Positions 34,360-43,984 of a DNA stretch of 64,000 nt are shown here, one piece after another. Positions within the stretch are counted from its first letter, which is position 1. Each line of letters begins with the position of its first letter. The notes beneath the pieces were generated by a model. It was not told where the DNA came from. It was given only the letters and a program-made list of their open reading frames with translations, and did not search any database. The position numbers and the translations under genes were made by a program. The DNA comes from Akkermansia sp. (GTDB taxonomy: Bacteria; Verrucomicrobiota; Verrucomicrobiia; Verrucomicrobiales; Akkermansiaceae), in the NCBI GenBank assembly GCA_030523775.1, contig JAUNHW010000005.1:48489-112488 (forward strand), in the 5' to 3' direction.

Positions 34360-34523
34360 TTCCAAATGGGTAGTTGATACCTGATTCTTCCAGAGAATTC
34401 AACTGTTATCGAGTCATAGAGTAATTGCCGTTCGCTGCGCCTGCCCGCAGGCGGGTTGATGCAGCGCCTTGTGTAATCAGGCTCGTTTTTTTTGTAAAAA
34501 AAGGCTTGAGTACCCATTTGGAA
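34360..34523. repeat. Nested imperfect palindrome directly upstream of the recombinase gene
   Basis: The outer 13-bp arms TTCCAAATGGGTA and TACCCATTTGGAA are perfect inverted repeats 138 bp apart. Inside them pair CCTGATT/AATCAGG, CGCTGC/GCAGCG and the tight hairpin GCCTGC-CC-GCAGGC near 34438-34451. The right arm ends 4 bases before the recombinase ATG. A foldable recombination site or a small inverted-repeat element are possible explanations. Confidence 0.6.
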
Positions 34524-34527
34524 AGCG

Positions 34528-35529
34528 ATGAACACAGAGATAACGGAAGAAGAACAACTGGCGCTGGGCGTGCTTCGATGCTGCGGCGGGAGTGTTTTGG
34601 AGCTGGCGATACTGGCAAAGGAGACGTTGGAGGCTGGGCGCGGGCGCATGCGGCGCGCGCGGGAGTGCGTGCGGTTGGGCGAGGAGCAGATACGGCTTCG
34701 GGAGAAAACGGTGACGTTCCGCAAGGCGGTGGAGGCGGCATTGGAGGAGAGGGAGAAGAAAAAACGGCGGGCCCGGACGGTGACAGATTTCCGCTACTAT
34801 TGCAAGCGGCTCATGGTGCGGAATCCCGGGCTGGCGGAACGGCGGGTGAGGAGCATCACATCGGAGGATTGTCGGCGTTGCCTGGAAGCGGCGTATGGGA
34901 ACAGCCCATCACAGTATCGCAAGGCGCGCGCCATCATGAGCGGGGTGTTTTCCACGGCGATACGGCACGAGTGGTGCGATGTGAACCCTGTTTCCCGCGT
35001 GGAGGTGCCGGACGTCATAGAGAAGCCGATAGAGCCGCTGACGATAGAGGAAGTGGAGCGTCTGGAGGAAGCGGTGCAACGACCGGAGCACCGAGATATG
35101 CAGCTGTCATTGCACCTGATGCTCTACTGCGGCATCCGTCCCACGGAAGTGAGCCGGATTGACCCCGAACGCGACATCGATTGGCAGCGAGCGCAGGTGA
35201 TAGTGCGCCCTACCACCTCCAAAACAGGCGGCGGGCGTGTGGTGCCATTGCGCAAGGCGGGCAGCATCAGCGTTCGCACCATTCCCAGCCGCTGGGTTCA
35301 CCGATGGCGTGCGTTGCGCAGGGCGGCAGGGTGGAACAAGGAAGCCGCGCATCCCTGGCGTCCCGACACCTGCCGCCACACCTTCGCCACCTACCACGCC
35401 GCGCATTTCCGCAATTTCCCCGCACTCCAGTTAGAGATGGGACACCGAGATGCCAACCTACTGCGAACACGGTACGTGTACGCGGGAAAAAACACCGAGG
35501 CGTCAGCCCTTCGCTATTTCCGGGCCTAA
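34528..35529 (+). CDS. Solo tyrosine recombinase (phage-integrase family)
   Basis: A 333-residue site-specific recombinase. An N-terminal helical core-binding domain (about 85-170) is followed by the catalytic domain: Arg in YCGIRPTEVSR, Lys in TSKTGGGRVVPL, box II TCRHTFATYHA, His in LEMGHRDANL and nucleophile Tyr in RTRYVY. In box II the first His of H-x-x-R is Asp (D-T-C-R). No excisionase, phage or transfer gene accompanies it. The gene sits in AT-richer, hairpin-rich DNA with a nested palindrome just before its ATG. Confidence 0.88.
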   Translation: MNTEITEEEQLALGVLRCCGGSVLELAILAKETLEAGRGRMRRARECVRLGEEQIRLREKTVTFRKAVEAALEEREKKKRRARTVTDFRYYCKRLMVRNPGLAERRVRSITSEDCRRCLEAAYGNSPSQYRKARAIMSGVFSTAIRHEWCDVNPVSRVEVPDVIEKPIEPLTIEEVERLEEAVQRPEHRDMQLSLHLMLYCGIRPTEVSRIDPERDIDWQRAQVIVRPTTSKTGGGRVVPLRKAGSISVRTIPSRWVHRWRALRRAAGWNKEAAHPWRPDTCRHTFATYHAAHFRNFPALQLEMGHRDANLLRTRYVYAGKNTEASALRYFRA

Positions 35530-35948
35530 TAGACCCGTCTTTGCCAAGGCTACGCAGAGCCTCCGGCCCCTCTGCCCCTGCGTAGTTGCGTCAAGACAAG
35601 GCGGGCCTTCGGGATGTATGGTCATTCGGCACCGTGCGGGCGTCCTGCGCCTCGCCAACTGGCGCCGCGCCTCTCTGGTGTAGTTAAAATGGCGATATTT
35701 GGCGTCACAGGTGCGCCGTAATTCCTAAAAGGTGGCTTTCCACGAAAGCCAAAACGCACCGAATGTGGCTTTCCCAGAGAGCCACATCGGCCCCACATGT
35801 TCCATGCAAGGGCATCATCCACGCGCCGCCAGGCGAATTTCCGCAGCCCGCACGGCTTGTGCCGTGCTGGCTTCACCATCCCCGCGCCGCCAGGCGCGCG
35901 AATTTTCAAATAGTACTTAGTACCTAGTACCTAGTAAATCTCCCCATC
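35530..35948. other. Non-coding structured region after the recombinase
   Basis: No gene is supported. Short hairpins include GGCTTTC-CAC-GAAAGCC (35742-35758), GTGGCT/AGCCAC flanking TTCCCAGAG (about 35764-35784) and GCACGG/CCGTGC (about 35850-35867). The motif CGCGCCGCCAGGCG occurs twice (near 35821 and 35884). A heptamer array follows. The region may hold remnants of inserted elements. Confidence 0.5.
35911..35938. repeat. Degenerate heptamer array, unit TAGTACC
   Basis: Four 7-bp units: TAGTACT, TAGTACC, TAGTACC, TAGTAAA. Confidence 0.75.
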
Positions 35949-35978
35949 TTTCAAAAATTTTTGCAAAAATTTTTGAAA
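35949..35978. repeat. Perfect 30-bp palindrome
   Basis: TTTCAAAAATTTTTG and its exact reverse complement joined without a gap. Six bases later comes TTGCCA (35985-35990), 17 bp and TATCTT (36008-36013), so it has the same palindrome-then-promoter order as the DUF4143 loci. Confidence 0.85.
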
Positions 35979-35984
35979 TTGTGC

Positions 35985-36080
35985 TTGCCAAGGTGCGGGC
36001 GCGGTGTTATCTTGCCGCCGCCCTATCAAAGAGACTACCTTATCCACTTGAGGTTTCGAATTGACGGAATAGAACAGTAA
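35985..36080 (+). pseudogene. Promoter and possible short scar of an AAA/DUF4143 ATPase gene
   Basis: After the -10 box at 36008-36013 a short frame (36024-36077, stop at 36078) reads YQRDYLIHLRFRIDGIEQ. Its R-x-Y-L start resembles the intact ATPase start (KRTYLKR), but there is no start codon. It may be the two ends of a lost gene. The evidence is the layout plus a few residues, so this is tentative; the promoter could instead serve rtcB. Confidence 0.3.
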
Positions 36081-36195
36081 CAACGGCAAGTACTGCGGCA
36101 CCGCTGTCGCTCCGGCCCGCGTGGAATGATGCTTTCCCGCGCCGCCCGCGCAGCCGGCTGCGGAGCTGTCGTCTTGTCACAACCCATAAAGCAAT

Positions 36196-37440
36196 ATGAA
36201 CACGAACATCAAAATCTATGCCTCCATTGTGGACGACCTGGCGCGGCGGCAGCTGGATACGCTGCTGGCCCAGCCTGCGTTTGCGGATGCGAAGGTACGT
36301 ATTATGCCCGATGTTCATGCCGGCAAGGGTTGCGTCATCGGCTTCACGGCCGATCTCGGCAACAAGGTTATTCCCAATATCGTTGGCGTGGACATCGGAT
36401 GCGGCATGCTCACCGTGAACCTCGGCAAGCGGAAGCCGGATTTCGCCGCGTTGGATGAAATCATGCACCGCAACATCCCCACCGGGAAATTCGTGCACCG
36501 CAGTGTGGTGGAGGAATTCCCGGAGCTGGATGCGCTGCACTGTCTGGGCGAACTCAAGCATATCGACCGACTGCGCTGCTCCCTCTGCTCGCTGGGCGGC
36601 GGCAACCATTTCGTGGAGGTGGATGCCGCTTCCAACGGAGAGTTCCTCCTCGTCATCCACTCCGGCTCGCGAAACCTCGGCAAGCAGGTGTGCGAAATCT
36701 ACCAGCAGATGGCTATCGACTCCGTGCGCGGGCTCACCTCGCCCAAGGAGGCCAAGGCCCGCATTGTGGCGGAGTACAAGGCCGCCGGGCGGGAGAGGGA
36801 GATTCACGATGCCGTGCTGGCCTACCGCAAGGAGTACGCGGAGCGCGTGCCCTCCATCCCCGCAGACCTCTGCTACCTGGAGGGCGAGCTGCGCGACCGC
36901 TACCTGGACGACATGCGCATCTGCCAGCATTTCGCCACGCGGAACCGCGAGCTCATGGCCAAGGTGATTGTGGAGCGCCTGGGGCTGGATGTGCAGGATG
37001 CCTTCCACACCATCCACAACTACATCGACCATGACAGCAACATCGTCCGCAAGGGCGCCATCTCCGCCCGCGCGGGAGAGAAGCTGCTCATCCCGGTCAA
37101 CATGCAGGACGGCTGCATCTACGGCATCGGCAAGGGGAACGAGGACTGGAACTTCTCCGCCCCCCACGGCGCGGGCCGTCTCATGAGCCGCATGCAGGCG
37201 CGCAAATCCCTCTCGCTTGAGGAATTCCAACAGCGCATGCAGGGCATCTACTCCACCTCCGTCTCCATGGACACCCTGGACGAGTCACCCATGGCCTACA
37301 AGGGCATCGATTCCATCCTGGGACACCTGGAGCCCTCCGTGGAGGTTGTCGACGTCTTCAAGCCCGTCTACAACTTCAAGGCGGCGGAGGACCTGGACCC
37401 GTGGAAGAAGCGCAAACTGGAATCCATGAGCCGAACATAG
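36196..37440 (+). CDS. rtcB: RtcB family RNA ligase
   Basis: A 414-residue RNA ligase joining 2',3'-cyclic phosphate (or 3'-phosphate) and 5'-OH ends with GTP and Mn2+. Family motifs: DIGCGM (metal Cys), GGGNHF, HSGSRN and the guanylated His in PHGAGR. No archease or RtcA/RtcR gene is adjacent. Two strong stem-loops lie just past its stop. Confidence 0.93.
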   Translation: MNTNIKIYASIVDDLARRQLDTLLAQPAFADAKVRIMPDVHAGKGCVIGFTADLGNKVIPNIVGVDIGCGMLTVNLGKRKPDFAALDEIMHRNIPTGKFVHRSVVEEFPELDALHCLGELKHIDRLRCSLCSLGGGNHFVEVDAASNGEFLLVIHSGSRNLGKQVCEIYQQMAIDSVRGLTSPKEAKARIVAEYKAAGREREIHDAVLAYRKEYAERVPSIPADLCYLEGELRDRYLDDMRICQHFATRNRELMAKVIVERLGLDVQDAFHTIHNYIDHDSNIVRKGAISARAGEKLLIPVNMQDGCIYGIGKGNEDWNFSAPHGAGRLMSRMQARKSLSLEEFQQRMQGIYSTSVSMDTLDESPMAYKGIDSILGHLEPSVEVVDVFKPVYNFKAAEDLDPWKKRKLESMSRT

Positions 37441-37445
37441 CCCTT

Positions 37446-37532
37446 CATGGGGTCGACGGGCATCCGACCCCATGCCGGCTCCGGCAGGGGGATGCTCGTA
37501 TACTCCATCCCCCTGCCGCGAGCTACCGCGGC
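37446..37532 (+). terminator. Row of stem-loops after rtcB
   Basis: Stem 1: 10 bp (37446-37455 with 37465-37474). Stem 2: 12 bp, GGCAGGGGGATG with its complement (37483-37494 with 37506-37517). Stem 3: GCCGCG with CGCGGC (37515-37532), which overlaps stem 2 by a few bases. None has a U-tract. They may act as terminators or form a structured RNA. Confidence 0.5.
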
Positions 37533-37644
37533 ATGCCCATCTCAAAAAAGTCACGCGCACTGCGCGGGCTCAATACCCAAATCCGCTCCTGTGGCCGGGC
37601 GTTCGCGCCTCCCCGCAGGGGTGTTTTTTTGCACCGGGCCAATC

Positions 37645-38268
37645 TCAGTGAATGAACTTGCGGGCCTGGAAACAGTAGTTCAGGCCGCTCCACACGGTGA
37701 GCAGCACTGCGGCACCCAGGAAGATGCCGCGCGTCCATTCGCCGCCCGCGCCCACGCTCATGCTGCAAAGCGGTTCCGGCAGGTTGCCGCCGTACGCCAG
37801 ATGCACCAGGCACGCAATGCAGAACGCCAGCTGGAACCCGGTCTTCCACTTGCCGCACCAGTCTGCCGCCATAATGTACCCCTGCGCCGCCGCAAGCTGC
37901 CGCAGCCCCGTCACCAAAAACTCGCGGAAGATGATGAGGATGGTGATCCAGAATGGGCACATGCCCACCGTGCTCAGGTAGATGAACGCGGAGCACACCA
38001 GGATTTTGTCCGCCAGCGGGTCGATGAGCTTGCCGAAGTTGGACACCACCCCCCACTTGCGCGCCAGGTGGCCGTCGAAAAAGTCTGTGATGGCTCCCAC
38101 CACAAAGGCCCACAGCGCCACGCAGCTGCCCGTGCCCAGCGGGCTGAACCACCCGCCGCCCACCGCATCGCAGGCGGGAGATACCGCGCCGTCCAGCGCC
38201 AGGGCAACCGTCATCACCACCACCAGGGCAATGCGGGAGAGGGTCAATATGTTTGGCAGGCTGCGCAT
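37645..38268 (-). CDS. pgsA: CDP-diacylglycerol-glycerol-3-phosphate 3-phosphatidyltransferase
   Basis: A 207-residue membrane enzyme making phosphatidylglycerol phosphate. The CDP-alcohol phosphotransferase signature D-G-x2-A-R-x8-G-x3-D-x3-D is complete in DGHLARKWGVVSNFG followed by KLIDPLAD. Four to five hydrophobic segments are visible. The start MRSLPNILTLSRI is the usual PgsA opening. Confidence 0.93.
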   Translation of the reverse strand: MRSLPNILTLSRIALVVVMTVALALDGAVSPACDAVGGGWFSPLGTGSCVALWAFVVGAITDFFDGHLARKWGVVSNFGKLIDPLADKILVCSAFIYLSTVGMCPFWITILIIFREFLVTGLRQLAAAQGYIMAADWCGKWKTGFQLAFCIACLVHLAYGGNLPEPLCSMSVGAGGEWTRGIFLGAAVLLTVWSGLNYCFQARKFIH

Positions 38269-38379
38269 GTCGGTCCGCTTCCTTTATACGCCCGCGCGGC
38301 GCGGCTGGCAAGGAAATAGTTCAGCGCGCCGCGTCTTGGTTGGTCTTGTTTCCGTTCTTGTTTGCGCGGTTCAAAGGCA

Positions 38380-38417
38380 TTGACACGCGGGGTCCTGGTG
38401 TGCTAGAGTGGCAGGGT
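38380..38417 (+). promoter_or_regulatory. Promoter of the Sel1-repeat gene, leaderless type
   Basis: -35 TTGACA (38380-38385), 18-bp spacer, extended -10 TGC-TAGAGT (38404-38409), 8 bases to ATG 38418. Confidence 0.75.
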
Positions 38418-38915
38418 ATGAAAAATCCATTCCTTTTCACCGTTTTGGCTGCAGCCGCGGGTGTTGCGGGCTTTGCCGCGGCGCAGGACACCACGGACCT
38501 GCCGCCGGATATCCAGCGCATCATCCGCACCGCCAAGGAGGGTGAGGCCATGTCCCAGTACAACCTGGGCTTCCTGTACTCCCAGGGCAAGCAGCTGGAG
38601 CAGAGCGACAGCAAGGCGGTCTACTGGTGGCGCAAGGCCGCCAACCAAGGGCATGCCATGGCGCAGAACAACCTGGGCATCATGTACCTGCAGGGCAAGG
38701 GCGGCCTGGAGCGCAGCGAGGAGGAGGCCGCCAAGCTTTTCCGCCAGGCCGCGGAGCAGGGCTATATGGAGGCGCAGCACAACCTGGCGGTCCTGCTGGT
38801 GAAGGGGCAGGGCGTGGAAAAGAACCAGAAGGAGGCCGTGGAATGGTTCCGCAAGGCCGCCGCCCAGGGCCACGCCGGGGCCAAGGATGCCCTGCGTCAG
38901 CTCGGTGAACAATAA
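38418..38915 (+). CDS. Secreted Sel1-repeat protein
   Basis: A 165-residue exported protein (signal peptide ending GFAAAQ) with three to four Sel1-like repeats (AMSQYNLGFLYSQGK, AMAQNNLGIMYLQGKG, MEAQHNLAVLLVKGQG) forming a TPR-like solenoid for protein contacts. It starts right after a consensus promoter and is followed 28 bases later by the alcohol dehydrogenase gene. Confidence 0.88.
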   Translation: MKNPFLFTVLAAAAGVAGFAAAQDTTDLPPDIQRIIRTAKEGEAMSQYNLGFLYSQGKQLEQSDSKAVYWWRKAANQGHAMAQNNLGIMYLQGKGGLERSEEEAAKLFRQAAEQGYMEAQHNLAVLLVKGQGVEKNQKEAVEWFRKAAAQGHAGAKDALRQLGEQ

Positions 38916-38943
38916 CCGTCCAACATTCATCCCATTCCTAGCC

Positions 38944-40125
38944 ATGTCTATTCCGCGATACGAATTCAACATTCCCGCCCACACCATTTTCGGTGCGGGA
39001 AGCCTCAACCGCCTGCATGAGCAGAAACTGCCCGGCCGCAAGGCCCTGCTGGTGATTTCCAACGGCAAGTCCACGCGCGCCAATGGCTCGCTGGACCGCA
39101 CCATCGCCCAGCTGGAGCAGGCGGGCGTGCAGGTGGCCGTGTTCGACCAAATCCAGGCCAACCCGCTGCGCGACACCGTGATGGAGGGCGCCCGCGCCGC
39201 GCGTGACGCCGGCAGCGATTTCATTGTGGCGCTTGGCGGCGGCAGCGTGATGGATGCCTCCAAGGCCATTGCTCTCATGGCCACCAACCCAGGGGACCTG
39301 TGGGACTACGTGCAGTTCGGCACGGGAGGCCGCAAGCCCGTGGAGAACAAGCCGCTGCCGCTGGTGGCCATCACCACCACCGCCGGGACCGGCTCCGAGA
39401 CGGATGGCGGCGGTGTCATCACCAACCCGGACACGCATGAGAAGACCGCCGTGTTCGATGGCAAGCGCCTCATGCCCGTGCTGTCCATCGTGGACCCGGA
39501 GCTCATGCTCACCGTGCCGCCCAAATTCACCGCCTTCCAGGGGTTCGATGCCCTCTTCCACAGCACGGAGGGCTACATCGCCAAACAGGCCAACTTCATG
39601 AGCGACCTCGTTTCCCTGGGTGCCATCGAGAACGTGGGGCACCACCTGGCAGATGCCGTGGCGCAGGGGAGCAACCTCTCCGCGCGCGAGCACGTGGCGT
39701 TCGCCAACTGGCTCTCCGGGCTCTCCATGGAGCTCAGCGGCTGCATCAGCGAGCACTCGCTGGAGCACGCCCTCTCCGCCTACCACCAGGATCTGCCCCA
39801 CGGCGCCGGCCTCATTATGATTTCCAAGGCCTACTACTCACACTTCATTGCCAAGGGCTGCTGCCCGGAGCGCTTCATCCGCATGGCCAAGGCCCTGGGC
39901 AGGGAGGACGCCACATGCCCGCAGGACTTCGTGGACGCCCTGGTGGACCTGCAGCGCGCCTGCGGGGTGGACCAGCTCAAGATGAGCGACTACGGCATCA
40001 CCCCGGATGAATTCCCCGCCATGGCAGACAATGCCCTCTCCGCCATGGGATTCCTCTTTGCTGGCGACCCCGCAGAGCTCACCCGCGAGGACTGCATCCA
40101 AATCTACCGTGAATCCTACAGGTGA
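38944..40125 (+). CDS. Iron-containing alcohol dehydrogenase
   Basis: A 393-residue group III alcohol dehydrogenase. NAD(P) binding is through GGGSVMDASKAIA and the TTAGTGSET loop; metal ligands are expected in GFDALFHSTEGYI, EHSLEHALSAYHQDLPHG. The length and pattern resemble butanol-dehydrogenase/YqhD-like enzymes that reduce short aldehydes. Start MSIPRYEF (38944) is preferred over the upstream ATG, which lies in the Sel1 gene end. Confidence 0.9.
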   Translation: MSIPRYEFNIPAHTIFGAGSLNRLHEQKLPGRKALLVISNGKSTRANGSLDRTIAQLEQAGVQVAVFDQIQANPLRDTVMEGARAARDAGSDFIVALGGGSVMDASKAIALMATNPGDLWDYVQFGTGGRKPVENKPLPLVAITTTAGTGSETDGGGVITNPDTHEKTAVFDGKRLMPVLSIVDPELMLTVPPKFTAFQGFDALFHSTEGYIAKQANFMSDLVSLGAIENVGHHLADAVAQGSNLSAREHVAFANWLSGLSMELSGCISEHSLEHALSAYHQDLPHGAGLIMISKAYYSHFIAKGCCPERFIRMAKALGREDATCPQDFVDALVDLQRACGVDQLKMSDYGITPDEFPAMADNALSAMGFLFAGDPAELTREDCIQIYRESYR

Positions 40126-40127
40126 TG

Positions 40128-40162
40128 TGATTTACAATTTACAATTGACGATTGACAATTTG
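40128..40162. repeat. Degenerate heptamer array, unit CAATTKA
   Basis: Five 7-bp units: TGATTTA, CAATTTA, CAATTGA, CGATTGA, CAATTTG, directly after the alcohol dehydrogenase stop. Confidence 0.8.
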
Positions 40163-40196
40163 TGAATACAGCGCGCGCGATGCGCGCGGGAATTGA

Positions 40197-40229
40197 AAAG
40201 GGCGTCCGGCATGTTGCCGGACGCCCTTT
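40197..40229. terminator. Bidirectional terminator
   Basis: A perfect 15-bp stem (AAAGGGCGTCCGGCA with its complement, 40197-40211 and 40215-40229) with loop TGT. The A/T ends serve both the alcohol dehydrogenase (plus) and the pgk fragment (minus). Confidence 0.88.
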
Positions 40230-40251
40230 GACAAATGGTAGATGCGGGAAC

Positions 40252-40837
<586 letters not shown>

Positions 40838-41084
40838 CAACGCTCACGCGACAGATGGACGGCGACAAAAATACACGGCGGCGAAAGCCCCCGCGTATGC
40901 GGGGCATGGCAAGGGAATGCGCCGACAGGCGCACAAGCCGTGAGCCATTCCGATGGCGAATCAAGGTTAGCCCCGTCCGGAAGGGCGGGGGGCAACCACG
41001 GTTCAAATGTCTCTATACCGAACCCCGCTCTGCGGGGTGGATGACGTCTCCCGCACGAACGTCTCGGAACCGTCGATACGCGCT

Positions 41085-41312
41085 TTGCCTCGCGCCCACC
41101 TCACGGGCGCTCACCCTGCGGGCAAACCCTTGCGGGTTTGGCTACCCGCCCTTACCGCACAGCTGCGCTGTGCGCCCTCTACGGGGCCGTCGGGCGTTTT
41201 GCCTCGCGCCCGCCTCACGGGCGCTCACCCTGCGGGCAAACCCTTGCGGGTTTGGCTACCCGCCCTTACCGCACAGCTGCGCTGTGCGCCCTCTACGGGG
41301 CCGTCGGGCGTT
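41085..41312. repeat. Tandem direct repeat, two units of 114 bp
   Basis: Units 41085-41198 and 41199-41312 differ by one seen base (CGCGCCCA versus CGCGCCCG). Each contains hairpins such as GCACAGC-TGCGC-TGTGC-like and AACCC/GGGTT. Confidence 0.88.
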
Positions 41313-41488
41313 TTGCGTTCACACCCGCCGCAAATTCCTAACCCCGCTTTTTCGATTTCCCCATCACCCACCCCGCAACCATGCGGGTTGGCGCTCCGCT
41401 ACAAGAGCGCTATGGGACGGCAGTGGTTTTAATTATTGGATTTGTGCGGTCAACGCCATAGGCTTGCGACGCCCGCATCGGTCGCGCC

Positions 41489-41521
41489 AAAAAGGGCGGC
41501 AACCCTTTAGGATTGCCGCCC
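41489..41521 (-). terminator. Rho-independent terminator of the small GYF-like membrane protein gene
   Basis: A 9-bp stem GGGCGGCAA/TTGCCGCCC (41494-41502 with 41513-41521) followed on the minus strand by five U residues. Confidence 0.85.
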
Positions 41522-41542
41522 TGCATGAATGTTAAACTTGGA

Positions 41543-42019
41543 TTATTCAAACCGGCTGCGAATCTTGGCATATACGACCCAAGACAGAAGCGCACCCAGG
41601 GCAAGCCCGATAAAGGCACCCACTTCCGGATGCTTGGCGTGGCTGAGCGACAGGATGAGGATGCTCAGGCCAATCAACACGCCGGTGATGATTGTCATGA
41701 TATGTGTCCAGCAAACCACGCGCACCAGAAAGAAGGTGTAATCCGCCGCCTTGGCAGGGTCCTTCGGCGCATCCGCCAGCTTGGAAGAACCTTCGGTGGA
41801 ATTAGCGGTCTTGGAGACGATTCCTTGCCGTACCGTCTCCTGATTGCGCGCCAATTCCAAGACGAGTTCCTTGTACAGCACGGGCTTGCCGGCAGTACCG
41901 TCGGCTTGCACGGGGGCAACGTACAGGTCGTCCGTCTTCTGTTCCCGGGGGATCGATTTCAAATCAACCCCATGGGTGCTCCAGGCTTTCGTCTCCTTGT
42001 TGTATACGTAGTATTTCAT
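41543..42019 (-). CDS. Membrane protein with GYF-like N-terminal motif
   Basis: A 158-residue protein. The start MKYYVYNKETKAWSTHG resembles the short GYF_2-type domain found at the N-terminus of many bacterial membrane proteins. A linker of about 60 residues leads to two transmembrane segments (about 95-122 and 130-150). Function unknown. It lies between the intact and broken pgk copies, 29 bases after pgk, so it is part of the duplicated or inserted block. Confidence 0.65.
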   Translation of the reverse strand: MKYYVYNKETKAWSTHGVDLKSIPREQKTDDLYVAPVQADGTAGKPVLYKELVLELARNQETVRQGIVSKTANSTEGSSKLADAPKDPAKAADYTFFLVRVVCWTHIMTIITGVLIGLSILILSLSHAKHPEVGAFIGLALGALLSWVVYAKIRSRFE

Positions 42020-42048
42020 AGGGTAGTTGGGCGTGCAGGGGGACCGGT

Positions 42049-43248
<1,200 letters not shown>

Positions 43249-43360
43249 AATTATGTCTGTTTCTGGGTTAAGGTTGCTGGGGCGGCACTGCGCACACCCG
43301 CGCGGAGCGACTTTACCCCCGATGCGCACGGATTTCAAGGCAAATCGCACAGCGGGGCTG

Positions 43361-43393
43361 AAAAAAACGCCCGGCCTGCTGGGCCGGGCGTTT
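43361..43393 (-). terminator. Rho-independent terminator of efp
   Basis: A 12-bp stem (43365-43376 with 43382-43393), 5-nt loop, followed on the minus strand by a run of U (43361-43367 as A on the plus strand). It lies 22 bases past the efp stop. Confidence 0.88.
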
Positions 43394-43414
43394 GGGAAAT
43401 GCTGTTTGGGGGGC

Positions 43415-43984
43415 TTAGCCGTTCACGCGGCCCAGGTAGGAGCCGTCTTCCGTCTTCACGGAAATCTTCTGGCCGGGAGCAATGAACAGGGGCACCTGCA
43501 CCACCAGGCCGGTGGTCATGGTGGCGCTCTTGTACACGTTGTTGGCGGAGTTGCCCTTCACGCCCTCCGGGGCCTCTGCCACTTCCATGGTGATGGCGGC
43601 GGGAAGCTCGATGGAGCACACGATTTCATCCGTGAACAGGAGCACGTAGCTGTTGCCCTCGATGAGGTACAGCTTCACCGGCTCCACGATGTCCTCGTTC
43701 ACGCAGACGTCTTCAAAGGTTTCCGGATGCAGGAAGTGGTAGCCCATGCCGTCCACGTAGGAGAACTCCATCTCCTGGCGGGTGAGCATCACGCCCTCCA
43801 GGAAATCGTTGGAGGTGAGGCGCAGGTTGTAGTCCTTGCCGGTGGCGATGCTGCGGATGGTCATCTGCACGTAGGAAGCCATGCGGGGGGGAGTTTTCAG
43901 CTGGCTTTCACGGACCACGCAGATATCACCGTTGTAGTTGACGGCGTGGCCTTTGCGAAGTTGAATAACAGGTACTTTTGCCAT
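43415..43984 (-). CDS. efp: Elongation factor P, arginine-tip type
   Basis: A 189-residue three-domain translation factor that relieves ribosome stalling at polyproline. Aligned without gaps to E. coli EF-P, the loop KTPPRMAS puts Arg34 where the lysylated Lys34 lies. LTRQEMEFSYVDG resembles the YeiP/EfpL branch. Modification by EpmA-type lysylation is therefore not expected; an unmodified or arginine-modified form is. Start MAKVPVIQ is set 10 bases after a TACCCT box. Confidence 0.9.
   Translation of the reverse strand: MAKVPVIQLRKGHAVNYNGDICVVRESQLKTPPRMASYVQMTIRSIATGKDYNLRLTSNDFLEGVMLTRQEMEFSYVDGMGYHFLHPETFEDVCVNEDIVEPVKLYLIEGNSYVLLFTDEIVCSIELPAAITMEVAEAPEGVKGNSANNVYKSATMTTGLVVQVPLFIAPGQKISVKTEDGSYLGRVNG

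Larger units (their letters stand above)
40838..41542. other. Non-coding, hairpin-rich region between the pgk copies
   Basis: No gene is supported. It holds many short GC hairpins (such as CCCCGC/GCGGGG near 40891-40906 and 41025-41037), two 114-bp tandem repeats and a terminator for the gene at 41543. The two pgk copies flank it together with the small membrane protein gene. Confidence 0.5.

Noticed and set aside
34360..34523. Integron attI/attC with an integron integrase
   Set aside because: The recombinase lacks the extra helix typical of integron integrases and no cassette-like genes follow, so only a general folded-site idea is kept.
34305..34724. Minus-strand frame overlapping the recombinase start
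   Set aside because: Crosses the nested palindrome and the 5' end of a well-supported gene, with no domain.
41085..41312. Possible CRISPR array
   Set aside because: Only two units, directly joined with no spacers, and no cas gene in the window.
43415..43984. Calling the gene yeiP/efpL
   Set aside because: Some residues match that branch, but length and loop do not decide it from EF-P; kept as efp with a note.
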